Source: DATEPR01 sp963780635 (GTDB lineage Bacteria; Actinomycetota; Actinomycetes; Mycobacteriales; Pseudonocardiaceae). From it: 64,000 nt of DNA. Shown here in pieces: positions 1 through 9,079 of the stretch. The notes under the pieces were generated by a model. The model made no database searches, was not told the origin of the DNA, and worked only from the letters and a program-made list of their open reading frames with translations. Location of the stretch: contig CAWACW010000014.1 in the NCBI GenBank assembly GCA_963780635.1, positions 320,368 through 384,367 of the forward strand, in the 5' to 3' direction. The first letter of the stretch is position 1; the number at the start of each line of letters is the position of its first letter. Position numbers and translations under genes: made by a program.

Positions 1-1
1 C

Positions 2-514
2 TTCCGGGAGCGTGGCTACGCCGCGACCTCGCTGGAGCAGATCGCCGAGGCGGCCGACGTGACCAAAGGCGCCATCTACGGGCACTTCGCCAGCAAGGAA
101 GACCTGCTGATCAGCGCGATCGAAGATAGCGCCGATGCCGGTCTGGGGCGCGCGACTGAACGACCAGTCCCTGCCGCTGCGGGAGCGGCTGGCGGAGTTC
201 GGCCGCGCCATGGCCAAGGACAAGGCGTTCCAGGACAAGGCCGGGCTGGCGGTGAGCCTCGAGTTCGTCGCGGCGCTGCTGCGCAGCCCGGACGCGCTGC
301 GGCGCTTCAGCGCCGTCCGGGCGGCGGCTGGCGGGACTGGCCGAGGACGACGCCGAGCAGCCGCGCCTGGGATCACGCCCGTCGAAGCCTGGGCCATCGG
401 CCACGCCTTGCTCTCGGCCTGCAGATCTACCAGAACATCGCGCCGGACATCCTCACGCCCGCGGTGTTCGAGCGCGCCTACGAACTGCTCGCCGGCCTGT
501 ATCCCGAGGACTGA
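2..514 (+). pseudogene. TetR-family regulator, frameshifted and cut by window start
   Basis: The first frame reads a TetR helix-turn-helix (GYAATSLEQIAEAADVTKGA, then IYGHFASKEDLL). The reading then moves to a second frame near base 130-160 (LNDQSLPLRERLAEFGRAMA), to a third around 325-365 (LAGLAEDDAEQPRLG), and ends in a frame reading GLQIYQNIAPDILTPAVFERAYELL before the stop at 512-514. Pieced together these make one ordinary TetR C-terminal ligand domain, so at least three small indels have broken it. The gene enters from outside the window, so its own start is not seen. TetR proteins repress neighbouring genes; no intact target is evident here. Confidence 0.8.
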
Positions 515-529
515 GCTGCCCGCCGGTGC

Positions 530-781
530 TCAGCCGAACCAGTGGGCGAGTGCGGATTCGAGTGGTTGCTCGTCGACGTCGGCCCAGGCGATGTAGCCGT
601 CCGGGCGGATCAGGACGGCGCGGATGTCTTCCTCGGTCTCGCCGTGACGTCGGTCGGCCCAGGCGTCGATCGAGCGTGGGGTGTGGCCGGTACGCACCGT
701 CACGTGGGTATACGCCAGGTCGTCGTGCGTGATGTGAACAGCCCTCACTTTGTGGGTCTGGTCCTTCGAACCGGGTCGGGC
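530..781 (-). pseudogene. Chimeric relic: Hint-domain piece joined to an FAD monooxygenase tail
   Basis: One open frame joins two unrelated fragments. Bases 781-686 encode GSKDQTHKVRAVHITHDD and following residues, almost the same as the Hint (intein-like) segment at about 10.1-10.2 kb in this window. Bases 685-530 read IDAWADRRHGETEED and then IRPDGYIAWADVDEQPLESAL, which resembles the C-terminal end of FAD-dependent aromatic hydroxylases of the PheA/TfdB type. Neither fragment is complete and there is no plausible start, so this is a recombination scar and not a working gene. Confidence 0.6.
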
Positions 782-1108
782 GCGCAAGCCGCACTGTCCG
801 CCGAAGTCACCCACGTCCATCCGGACGGCGTGGCAGGTGCGGGTCGCATCCGGGCTCGGGTCGAGCATGCGTTGGCGCAGATGAAAGTCCCGGAACATCC
901 TGCGCAACTGACGACGAAGAGGCAGGGTGCCTGGTACGCCACCAGAGGCACCGGCGCAGACGCGCAATCTCCGCCATGATGTACTGATCTACCAGCACGC
1001 GCCGCCGGGCTGGCCACCATCTCCGCACCTCCCAACCCCTTCACACCATTACGGACAGCCTTTAGCGACCGTCCGTTCGTAACGACACGAACGATGCCGC
1101 GCGCTACC

Positions 1109-1546
1109 TCAGCCGTCACCACCGAGGCCAAGTGCTGGCAGCATGTCGCCGAGGCCAAGCCGCTTCACATCCACTACGACGTGGAAGATGAAGGACAACA
1201 ATCCGGCCGACGTATCTGACCATCGCCCTGGCGCGCTCCATAGGTGAGCAGTGAAGATCGATCCAACACGCCAGCCGTCTCCTGTCTTGCGAATCTGTAC
1301 AGCGCCAACTTCCTCGAATGACACGGAGGAGAACGCGAAGTTCCCACCAGGCTCAGCTCTGGCGGTCATCCATTGAGCGAGCGCACGTGCAAGCTCGAGG
1401 ATCGGAAACGCGCACTCCTCATAGATCAAAATGTCGCCATCACGGATCTGCAAGTCCGCCTCAACGTTCACCAGCAAGTCTGGCACCGTGTTGCTGTTCA
1501 GATCGCTCACGTTGATCGCGCCGTAGGTTATCTCCACCAACCTCAT
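1109..1546 (-). CDS. Hypothetical protein, possible immunity protein
   Basis: A 145-residue acidic protein starting MRLVEITYGAINVSDL, with no signal peptide or membrane segment. It reads as a compact alpha/beta domain (VNVEADLQIRDGDILIYEE, then FPILELARALAQWM). I do not recognise the family with certainty; the size and the setting among displaced Rhs/Hint ends suggest an orphan immunity protein, which is inference only. Base composition is less GC-rich than the operons further right, in keeping with transferred DNA. Bases 800-1100 on either strand show nothing convincing. Confidence 0.5.
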   Translation of the reverse strand: MRLVEITYGAINVSDLNSNTVPDLLVNVEADLQIRDGDILIYEECAFPILELARALAQWMTARAEPGGNFAFSSVSFEEVGAVQIRKTGDGWRVGSIFTAHLWSAPGRWSDTSAGLLSFIFHVVVDVKRLGLGDMLPALGLGGDG

Positions 1547-1691
1547 CCAATGTTAATAAGGAAATGCATTGATTACGCGCCCGTCGTTTGAGACCTTCGA
1601 CCGAATCCCAATTTGCCAACGAGTCCCCACCGATCTTCCTAGTTTTTCGGTCGACGTCATCTGGCGAAGTCTGGACCGGCCAATGCGACAA

Positions 1692-1840
1692 GCGTGTGTC
1701 CGCTGAGCGCTGTGCCGGCGCAGACTCGCTACTACACAGGGCGAAATGGCCAGTTCAGAGAGCTCACAACCTCCAGGCCGGGTGTCGCTGAGATCGCCTG
1801 GAGCGGTGACACATCGGGGCAGGTTCAGACGGTCGTAGCA
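1692..1840. repeat. Partial copy of the att-flank repeat (no tRNA core)
   Basis: This stretch is a recognisable but diverged copy of the sequence lying just left of the two attachment cores at 8721 and 12093. It shares AGCGCTGTGCCG (1706-1717), a block ending in CCAGGCCGGGTGTC, and GGTGACACATCGGG. The 42-bp tRNA-like core is missing, and the sequence runs directly into the IS30-type transposase relic. It is probably the remains of an old insertion end. Confidence 0.6.
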
Positions 1841-1841
1841 T

Positions 1842-2745
1842 GTGATCTTGGTGTTCGGTGGGGAAGGATTCCCTGTCGTGCGTCGGATGCTGACTAGGTT
1901 GACCGGGAAGAAATCTCCCGCGGCCTGGCAGAGTCGTTGCAGTACAAAGAGATCGCAGCCCAGATCGGCCGTGATCCGTCGGTCGTGTCCCGTGAAGTCG
2001 CTCGCCATGGCGGACCGGACAACTACCGTGCGACCCTCGCCGGTGTCGAGGCGACCCGGTCACGCTCCCGTCCCAAGCGCCTGGCGGTCGACCGCCATCC
2101 AGGCCTATCGGCCCTGGTCACACGGTTACTGCGTACTGGCTGGTCACCGGCGTCGATCGCGGGCTCAGTAGCCCGACACAGGCCGTTGGGGGACGCTGTG
2201 GCAGTGAGCCACGAAGCCATCTACCAGTGGGTCTACGCCCACCCTGTCGCCACGCTGCGCCGGGAGTTGATCGCCCTGCGCACCGGTCGTACCCGCCGCA
2301 GCGGTCCCCGTCCGGCGCCGGCTCCCCGCATTCGGGAGCCCCGCTACCTCGATGAGCGACCCACCCAAGTCGCGGGGCGGGCGGTGGCCGGGCACTGGGA
2401 AGGGGACCTCGTGATCGGCAAGGCCGGCAAGACCGCGGTGGCCACCCTGGTGGAACGCACCAGCCGATTCCTCATCCTGGTGCCCCTGACCGGACGGGAC
2501 TCGCTGACCGTCACCCACGCGATCATCGCTGCGGTGGGTGGCCTGCCCGCCTCGATCACCCGGTCCCTGACGTGGGACTGTGGATCGGAAATGGCTCTGC
2601 ACAAGGACGTGACGGCTACCGGACTGCCGGTGTACTTCGCGCATCCACACTCGCCGTGGGAGTGGGGCAGCAACGAGAACCTCAACCGGATCGTGCGGGA
2701 GTACCTACCCAAGGGCGTCACGATCACCACTCCTGCGGTAGATCA
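1842..2745 (+). pseudogene. IS30-family transposase, broken at both ends
   Basis: The central frame (from about 1895) gives the N-terminal HTH (EEISRGLAESLQYKEIAAQI) and the IS30 DDE catalytic core: GHWEGDLVIGK (first Asp), WDCGSEMALHK (second Asp) and SPWEWGSNENLNRIVREYLP (Glu region). The first residues (RRMLTRLTG) are in another frame, so one base is lost near 1905. The expected C-terminus is absent: after VTITTPAV, near 2745, homology stops and an ISAs1-type transposase fragment on the other strand takes over. The element cannot move by itself. Confidence 0.85.
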
Positions 2746-2975
2746 GCGGCCCGGTCTGCGGTCTCCCGGAAGTTACGGGCACCGGCCAACACCGCGAACA
2801 CCATTACTGCCAGCACCGCGCCGATCCGGTACCGGATTCCTCGGGGATCACGCGGATCGGTAATCCCGTCGAGCATGTCCACCAGTTTGCGTACTGCGGC
2901 CACGCCAGGATCCGGTGATTGATCGGCGTGAACGGTGGGCGTCAGACACGGTGAGACGGCATGGGACACTGGCAC
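2724..2975 (-). pseudogene. ISAs1-family transposase, N-terminal fragment
   Basis: The minus strand encodes LVDMLDGITDPRDPRGIRYR, then IGAVLAVMVFAVLAGARNF, which is the characteristic N-terminal associated domain of ISAs1-type DDE transposases. Only about 80 residues remain; the frame closes where it meets the IS30-type relic, so the catalytic domain has been lost. This shows an insertion followed by deletion at the junction around 2745. Confidence 0.75.
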
Positions 2976-3239
2976 TGGTGGCCTCTGGTCTCTGCGATAT
3001 GCATGGTGTAGGAACCCGCATTATCCCAGGCAGGAGGCCACCACCTATGCCCGGTGTCGCGCCAGGAGCAAGTCCTTGACGGACCTCACACCAAGATCAC
3101 AGACCTTGACGTTCCCCTGGCTCTACACCTGTATTACCAACCCACGACAACCTCCGTTCGCCGCCATCGACCGCCCGAACGACTCGCGCCCATGAGCGCG
3201 GCAGGAGATCTCGCCTACTCCCGTAGACTTCGTCAAGCA

Positions 3240-3545
3240 TCACGAATTACCACCAAGAAGTCCTGCGAATTCTTCTAGGAAAACGATCTTATCCAGGCAG
3301 GGCCGTTGTGCTGCGTGTTCCATGATCACGACTTCTGAATAGCACTCAGCGGTCCGTTGCGCCTGTCCGCTCAGGCGGTTCAATGCCGCCGCGTAGAACG
3401 GACTCCCAATGAGTGTGTCCGAGTCGGCGGCGAGCTCGAACTTCAACTCCATGGCACCTTGGACCATCGCTTGCGACTCGACAAGACTCCCGAACTCGAC
3501 TAGCTCCGAGATCAGACCGGGGTTCCATCCAAGGAAGATGACATG
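3240..3545 (-). other. Possible decayed small gene between IS and Hint relics
   Basis: An open minus-strand frame reads FLGWNPGLISELVEFGSL, then ELKFELAADSDTLIGSPF and MEHAAQRPCLDKIVFLEEFA. The first usable start (ATG at 3467) lies well inside the open stretch, so the 5' end is probably lost. I do not recognise the family. The rest of 2976-4190 shows no intact gene, only the short Hint relic listed next. Confidence 0.3.
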
Positions 3546-3959
3546 CTCGGCATGAGGTATCTACGATCCGGACGATACGTGCGGTGTCCAGCTTCGCACA
3601 CAGCCAACAGCGTGGATACCTTTTAGTCTGGAACGTATCACACGATGCGTCACTGATCAGCCTCGTCGCGCGTTGCCGCCCTTCTTGACCGCGAAGCTAT
3701 GAGACCTCTTCCTCGCTCATTGATTATGTCCACATCAACAATAGGCTCCATATGAGGGCCGAAGAACTCGAGAATCGTGCGTGCCTCAACAAAAGAAATC
3801 TTGAGCTCTTCTTGAAAAATCCTAAGAAGTCAGATAGGACGAAGATGATCGAACTCCTGGGACGTATACTCGATGATCTCCATGAAGGATGCCCCTCCGT
3901 CGACCAGACTTCGGAGCGAATCCGCCCGGCCAGACACAATAACCTCCTACCCTGTCGGC

Positions 3960-4100
3960 CGCGAGAACCTGGTGGTACGTCGTTGTCAACGTGGCCGTAG
4001 CCGCCCGCGCTGAGGTCGCCAGCATCGTCACCGCCTCGGCAACGCCCGCGATCAAGGCGACAGCCACTCGACCCGACGATGGCGCCGACAACGCCTTTTT
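3960..4100 (-). pseudogene. Hint/secretion-segment relic, copy of the 6.6 kb sequence
   Basis: Translation gives VALIAGVAEAVTMLATSARA followed by ATATLTTTYHQVLA. It matches the segment of the larger toxin at about 6.6-6.7 kb (AAAVTMLASPAQAATATVTTT) and breaks off just after the first Hint strand. The fragment has no start or stop of its own. It shows that the signal-like stretch was already part of this Hint lineage before the duplication. Confidence 0.55.
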
Positions 4101-4193
4101 GTAGCACCTGTTCGCTGCTACTACCGTTACAGTCAATAACTGCCGTCCAACACCGCAATGGCCAGTGCGAATCTCCAGTAGGCGGCTACACAG

Positions 4194-4700
4194 TCACGGC
4201 CAATTATGAGAAACCTCGACTATACGAGCACGAATTTCGGCAATTGCGCCAACGTCCGAAATTCCAACAGCCACATCACGGCAGCCCATAAAACGACCCG
4301 CAGGTCGGTCGCCAAATACCAGTCTGACAATGTCGCCAACGCGGTCGAATCCAAGTCGCTCTTCACACTCGACGATGTCAGCCTCGGGTCCAACTGCGAG
4401 CGGCGATGACTCCCACTCGGAGGTGTCCATGGCGGGGGTAGTTGATTCGCCTGACAGCGAAATTTCTAACCAGCTCTCGTCGAGTGGAACCGGCGGGAGG
4501 TCGATCACGGTAACTTGGAGGAGGGATCCATTCTCTCGTGAAATTTTCAACTCTACAAAGCCGCCCGTGGACCCGGTTATCGAAAGATGAAGCTGCAATC
4601 CAGGCGGCCTGGTCTCCCAGGTCACCGTGCATGGAATCCACTGATCAGACTCGGCATAGGCCCCAGCACATGGCACCCCACCGATCACATTGGGTATCAA
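4194..4700 (-). CDS. Hypothetical protein, possible orphan immunity protein
   Basis: A 168-residue soluble protein (MIPNVIGGVPCAGAYAES and following) with alternating beta-strand-like stretches (LQLHLSITGSTGGFVELKIS; LLQVTVIDLPPVPLDESWLE). No known motif is recognised. Immediately upstream, bases 4735-4890, lies a duplicate of the Ala/Gly-rich part of the Rhs-type protein found at 6925-7075, so the open frame probably sits where a toxin tip or its immunity gene would be. Its function is unknown. Composition is markedly less GC-rich than the flanking operons. Confidence 0.45.
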   Translation of the reverse strand: MIPNVIGGVPCAGAYAESDQWIPCTVTWETRPPGLQLHLSITGSTGGFVELKISRENGSLLQVTVIDLPPVPLDESWLEISLSGESTTPAMDTSEWESSPLAVGPEADIVECEERLGFDRVGDIVRLVFGDRPAGRFMGCRDVAVGISDVGAIAEIRARIVEVSHNWP

Positions 4701-4734
4701 CCCGACTCCTTACCCCGTGAATCGCGCATGCTCG

Positions 4735-4890
4735 GTGCCGCCGTGTCCTCATCCCCCGCCTTCGGCTGCGCCGGGGCACCCTCACCCTCATCAGCGAACG
4801 ACCCGCTCGCCTCACCCGCGACCGCACCAAACGCCGCCCCACCACTGGCCGCCTCCGCCAGACCACCGAACGAACGATGGTTTCACCATC
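4735..4890 (-). pseudogene. Rhs/Hint-protein fragment (Ala/Gly-rich linker copy)
   Basis: On the minus strand this region encodes a linker rich in Ala, Gly, Ser and acidic residues (GAVAGEASGS, AQPKAGDEDTAAP). Its DNA closely parallels 6925-7075, which precedes the Hint domain of the larger Rhs relic. No Hint domain follows, so it is a displaced fragment. Confidence 0.55.
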
Positions 4891-4946
4891 GCACTCGACT
4901 CCGCCGACAAGCAGCAGCTGCATGACGTGACCAAAGTGCGGCCGCC

Positions 4947-5243
4947 CTACCAGGAACCACTCACATAATCGATAATGGCCACCATGACACGTAAGCTTAC
5001 CTCAATATCGAATGGCATCACATATGCATCACCGTCTGGCCTAATGCGAATTTCACATACTAGATCTCCCGAGGAAACCTCTCGACACTCCACGAACGAG
5101 TCTTCTTCATGAATACTCTCAACGCGAAACAGTCGATAGTCCGTCTCGCCAATTCTCATGACAGTCACGGTGCAAGGAACCCTTCGAACGTTAGTCCACC
5201 CCCGCGCATGCTCCAACGCGCACCCCAGCCATCTGGATGCCAC
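4947..5243 (-). CDS. Small hypothetical protein, possible orphan immunity protein
   Basis: A 98-residue open frame whose conserved-looking part runs from VPCTVTVMRIGETDYRLFRV to VSLRVMVAIIDYVSGSW. It shares the VPCTVT opening with the open frame at 4194-4700 (IPCTVTWETR), hinting at distant kinship. No membrane segment or known motif is visible. Bases 5244-5540 to its right contain no convincing gene. A role as an unpaired immunity protein is inferred only from the Rhs surroundings. Confidence 0.4.
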   Translation of the reverse strand: MASRWLGCALEHARGWTNVRRVPCTVTVMRIGETDYRLFRVESIHEEDSFVECREVSSGDLVCEIRIRPDGDAYVMPFDIEVSLRVMVAIIDYVSGSW

Positions 5244-5544
5244 AGGTCGCGAATCACTCCACCATAGTGGGCCGATGCGGAACTGACCGAGTCTGTAGTT
5301 CCAGGGTTCGTCCGCCAGTCACGCCTCGCAGCCCACGAAGCGTGAAGAGTGGTATCCGGACGGCTTGGCCTTTTGCCCAGATATCAGCGCTACGATCGCC
5401 CCCAGCAGTCTGACCACGTCATTCGGGGTTGGGGTGATCCGCCGCCCTTCAGGCCTTCCTCTAGCCAGGAGACAAGCCTCTTGACGAGCGATGACCGACT
5501 CGCTCGCCGGAACCGTTGTACGTGACCGGTACCTCGTCTATATA

Positions 5545-5982
5545 TTACCCGACCACCGACGGACCCACACCCAAGATCATGTTCTCAATCGCCTCAGGCA
5601 TTGCGGAGAAACTGGCCAGCGAGTCTGCCACGAGGTACACCGTCGCTGTCTCGTCTATGCCGAGAAAAAATCTGCCATGGTCAAATTCACCGACCGGCGA
5701 GAGACTCTTGCCGATCCGCTGACTCCACGCGATGAATCTGTCGGACTCGCCGCGGCAGAGTGCCGGATCAAATTCGAACGGCTCGCGTGCACGGTTGACC
5801 CCTGGCCCACCGATCTCAATCACCAGACCACCGAACTCAGCCAGAAACCGATTCGCCGCCTCATGAACAGGGAATCCCTCTTCATCCATGAACGCAACCC
5901 AGTACGCCGTATCAATATTCCTATCGGGGCCCCAACCAGCGGCTCGTAGCACGAGATCAACATCCGGCACGAACGAAGCCAT
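5545..5982 (-). CDS. SUKH-3 family immunity protein
   Basis: A 145-residue protein starting MASFVPDVDLVLRAAGWGP with the typical SUKH-3 run: WVAFMDEEGFPVHEAANRFL, AEFGGLVIEIGGPGVNRARE, PFEFDP, and FFLGIDETATVYLVAD. SUKH proteins are cytoplasmic antidotes that bind nuclease or deaminase toxin tips of polymorphic toxins. The chosen ATG (5982) lies inside the 3' end of the toxin reading frame, which stops at 5957-5959, so the two genes overlap by 26 bases and are translationally coupled. The longer upstream open frame lies within toxin sequence and is not used. Pairing of SUKH-3 with YwqJ-type deaminases is a known arrangement. Confidence 0.85.
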   Translation of the reverse strand: MASFVPDVDLVLRAAGWGPDRNIDTAYWVAFMDEEGFPVHEAANRFLAEFGGLVIEIGGPGVNRAREPFEFDPALCRGESDRFIAWSQRIGKSLSPVGEFDHGRFFLGIDETATVYLVADSLASFSAMPEAIENMILGVGPSVVG

Positions 5983-6703
5983 CAGGCCCCACCCGCCAGA
6001 AATTGAAGGGCGTAGGCATCGACAACTGGTGCGCAGCTCCCACAAGGACCGATAGGCAACCGTGCTTCGGATTGGCCATCGAGCCCCGGACAAGAACCGC
6101 CGCTGCATTCCAGCCGGTCGGGTCGTTACCGTCAGTCAACGCCTGCGACATGCAGACGGCCAGTCCACAGCTGCCGTGGCCCACCCCACGCTCCTCTTCG
6201 GGGATCCTGTCTAGGATTGACTGGATATCGGGATGCAAAGACGGTGCTCCTCTCCTGACACTCCCACTCGAGTAGGTAATCGATCCATCAGCTGATTGTA
6301 TGGCCTCCGCCACCGCCGGGCGCACATCACCAGGCCTGATCGATGAGGCCATGTCCGCCTGAGCGCGGGCGGCCGCCAATGCGCCGTTACCACAATTGTG
6401 GACCAGGACCGGGGCGTTCCCAGCTTCGACATAGTAGGTATGGAGCCCGTCGATCGTGAGGTCGTAGGTGGTCGCCGTGGCGTGGAACAGGCGCGTTGAC
6501 GTGACCTGGGCTGTGGCGCCGTTGGTGGACTGCAGCTCGTCGCCGGGCTGGAGGTGGTCGGCGTCCACGAACGCGGACTGGGTGATGTCGTAGAACGGGT
6601 GGTGGAACGTCGTCGTCACCGTCGCCGTAGCCGCCTGCGCCGGGCTGGCCAGCATCGTCACCGCCGCAGCCGCCACCGCCACGCCCGCCGCTGCCTTGCC
6701 CAC
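5957..6703 (-). CDS. Hint C-half with YwqJ-like deaminase toxin tip
   Basis: The frame contains the second half of a Hint autoprocessing domain (VTTTFHHPFYDITQSAFVDA, YDLTIDGLHTYYVEAGNAPV) ending at the usual release point LVHNC. A toxin domain of about 140 residues follows: DVRPAVAEAIQSADGSITYS, GVGHGSCGLAVCMSQALTDG, and NPKHGCLSVLVGAAHQL. This layout fits YwqJ-like deaminases, although the expected Glu and CxxC zinc residues are altered or hard to place, so activity is uncertain. The first Hint half is in another frame upstream. From the GTG at 6703 the frame begins with a signal-peptide-like stretch (VGKAAAGVAVAAAAVTMLAS, then PAQA), so a separately secreted form is possible. The TTG at 6742 is an alternative start. 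It overlaps its SUKH-3 immunity gene. Confidence 0.6.
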   Translation of the reverse strand: MGKAAAGVAVAAAAVTMLASPAQAATATVTTTFHHPFYDITQSAFVDADHLQPGDELQSTNGATAQVTSTRLFHATATTYDLTIDGLHTYYVEAGNAPVLVHNCGNGALAAARAQADMASSIRPGDVRPAVAEAIQSADGSITYSSGSVRRGAPSLHPDIQSILDRIPEEERGVGHGSCGLAVCMSQALTDGNDPTGWNAAAVLVRGSMANPKHGCLSVLVGAAHQLSMPTPFNFWRVGPDGFVRAGC

Positions 6704-8486
6704 TCTCGGCGACCAGACGAGACTTGACCGTGACCTGCACAAAGTCGTGGTCGGTCTTCGTCACGATCACCCGACCGACCGTGTGCGTCTCCGCCTTCGA
6801 CGACCCCGGCACCGCATCGGCGATCCGGTCACCCACCTTGATCTGACTGATCGGCTTCGTCTTACCGTCCGCCAACAACACTGCCGTCGACCCAACGAAG
6901 CTGTGCGGCACCGTGCAACCCGGCGCCGCGGTGTCCTCATCCCCCGCCCTCGGCTGCGCCGGCGCAGCACCCTCACCCTCACCAGCCAACGACCCACTCG
7001 CCGCACCCGCGACCGCACCAAAAGCAGCCCCACCGCTGGCAGCCCCCGCCAGACCACCGAACGAACAACCCGACCTCGTCTGCCCACACGACAACCCGTA
7101 CGTGGCAGCCGACGTCCCCGCACCTATCGCCGCACCACCGCCGCACCAGACAAACCCGCCACAGCAACCTCAGGCAACACACCATCGAACGCCTGACTGG
7201 CCAACCGACCCGCAACGCACCAACTCACCCAAACCACCACCCAGCGCGCCCGTCGCAGCGCCCAGGCCGACCGCCTCGATCGCGCCCCCCACACTGCAGC
7301 CGTCATCAGACTGACCACAGTCCATGCCATAGGACACCGCGTTCCCGACCGCACCAGCCAACGCGGCACACCCGATCGAGCCGATACCCCAGGTGAGAGC
7401 CTCGCAGCCCACGAAGGTGGCCGCGCCAGCCGCGAACGAGGGGATCGCCGACGCATGATGCTGCACGAACGTCGCCGTCGCCGTCGCAGCCTTCTTGGCC
7501 ACATGCGCCACCGTCTTCACGGTCTTGACCACGGCCTTCGCCACCGCGTGGACCGCCTTCGTCGCCGCCTTCTTCACCGCGTGATACGCCGTCGAGACGA
7601 CGTGGACCGCGGCTCTGGCCACTGTCCTGACCCGCGCGTACCACCCTGTGTACCGTGCGTTTCACCACCCGCACCGCAGCGCGATACACATCCGCCACCT
7701 TGTGCACCACCGTCTTCACCGCGTGCACGATCGGCTTGACAACCTTCTTCACCGCACGCACAACCGGCTTGATGATCCGCTTGTTCACAACGTGCGCCAC
7801 AGGCTTCACCACATGCTTGGCGACCCAGTGAAACGCACTGCAGAACCACCCGTGCCCACTCGGGTCAGTGCCGGTCATCGGATTGTCGTCGACATAGGCG
7901 AACGGATCGGCCTCCGCCGAATTCGGCACCGGATTGTTGCTCGCCGTGTCGCGATTCATGAACTGCCGGTCGCAGGGTTGTACCAACCGGCGGCCATGTT
8001 CACCTTGCCCGTGGCCTGGTCGGTCCACCCCGACTGGTAACCCAGCGAACCGGCCTGACTCGATGTCGCCGTCACATTGCCCAACGGGTCGTACGACGTG
8101 GACCCGGTCAGCGCCGCAGAACCGGCGCCGAAGTCGCCGACCACATCCCGGTGCTGGTCCACATAGGCCAGCACACCTGTGCCGGCCATCGTACCACCGC
8201 CTGCCGCCGCGACTCCGATCCCCACCAGGCCGTCGGCCGGGTCATAGCTGTAGGTGGAGTTCCCGTCGGACGCGACCGTGTTGGCCGTACCCGAGTACGA
8301 GAAGTTGATCGGCGATCCGCCGCCCTGAGCGCTGTCGCCGATCGTGCGGCCGAGGGCGTCGTACGTGTAGTTCTGCAAACTCTCGGTGATCATCTGGCCG
8401 AAGGCATCCGAGCTGAACGCCATCGACCCCGAGCTGGACACCTGCCCGGACATGGTGCCCCGCGCCGTGTAGCTGTAGGTGTTCAC
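6704..8486 (-). pseudogene. Rhs-family protein C-terminal part, several frameshifts
   Basis: Read from 8486 leftwards the pieces are: YD/Rhs repeats (YTYDALGRTIGD, STYSYDPADGLVGIG, TSYDPLGNVTATSS); the Rhs core (FMNRDTASNNPVPNS, FAYVDDNPMTGTDPSGHG) in a new frame from about 7970; a long basic amphipathic region of repeated VVKPVAHVV-like units; a frame change near 7625; an Ala/Gly-rich segment (GIGSIGCAALAGAVG, GLAGAASGGAAFGAVAG) with further shifts around 7240 and 7110; and the N-half of a Hint domain (FVGSTAVLLADGKTKPISQI). At least five indels prevent one product. The left part of the Rhs barrel is missing because a repeat begins right after 8490. Rhs proteins deliver the toxin tip found next in line. 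Confidence 0.8.
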
Positions 8487-8513
8487 TGACCGCGGTGGAT
8501 TGATCCCGACGAA

Positions 8514-9015
8514 CGTCGATCTTCACCAAACCGGCATCAAGCGCAACAAACGAGGCGCCAATTATTACAAGCGTGGGGTCTCTAAGCGCTGTGCCGGTGC
8601 AGATTGGCTGGTACTCAGCCGAAAACGGCCAGTTGGCGAGCCCACACGCACCAGGCCGGGTGTCACTGCAACGACTTGGCGCGGTAACACATCGGGTTTA
8701 CGCTGGTCAGGACAGTGAAGGTGGGCGCAGTAGGTTTCGAACCTACGACCCCCGGCTTGTAAGGCGTAACCCCACCAGCGCTGTGCCGATCAGGACAATC
8801 ACAGGCTATCAACGAGCGCAAGCCGTACAGTTGTGGGCTCTCTAAACGATCTTCTTGGGGCTCTGCGTCCGCAAAGGGACGCAGGTCGAAGTCCAACGCC
8901 TCGCTAAGTTTAGCGTGTGCCCGGGGTGTAGCCGTCGATCGCGACGCGGTACCTCAATCTTCCCACGACGATCCACTCGTTCGAGCCGCACCATGCGGCC
9001 CATGCCTACCCAGGC
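8514..9015. repeat. Direct repeat copy A around an attachment core
   Basis: About 500 bases match, with scattered differences, the segment at 11887-12385 at a constant offset of 3372 bases. The copy contains AGCGCTGTGCCG at 8585-8596 and 8777-8788, the 42-bp tRNA-like core at 8721-8762, and a right-hand flank (TAAACGATCTTCTT; GCGACGCGGTACCTC). It has no credible gene. It looks like the end of an integrated element duplicated by tandem insertion. Confidence 0.75.
8721..8762 (-). other. Attachment-site core, copy A (3' half of tRNA-Val-like)
   Basis: On the minus strand this is the 3' half of a tRNA: anticodon loop CTTACAA if position 32 is included from the next base (anticodon TAC, Val), the right anticodon-stem strand GCCGG, variable region GGGTC, a perfect T-arm (GTAGG-TTCGAAA-CCTAC), the acceptor 3' strand TGCGCCC and discriminator A. 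The 5' half (acceptor strand GGGCGCA, D-arm) does not follow, so it is not a working tRNA. The 42 bases are identical to 12093-12134 and 63959-64000. Confidence 0.75.
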
Positions 9016-9079
9016 ACGTGATCATCACCCTGGGCGGCGACGTCGTTGTGCCGCACGGCTGTCACGCCCTAACGCGCTC

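Noticed and set aside
8721..8800. A complete tRNA gene at the left attachment copies
   Set aside because: The T-arm and 3' acceptor strand are perfect but the 5' acceptor strand, D-arm and 5' anticodon stem are missing, so only the 3' half is present.
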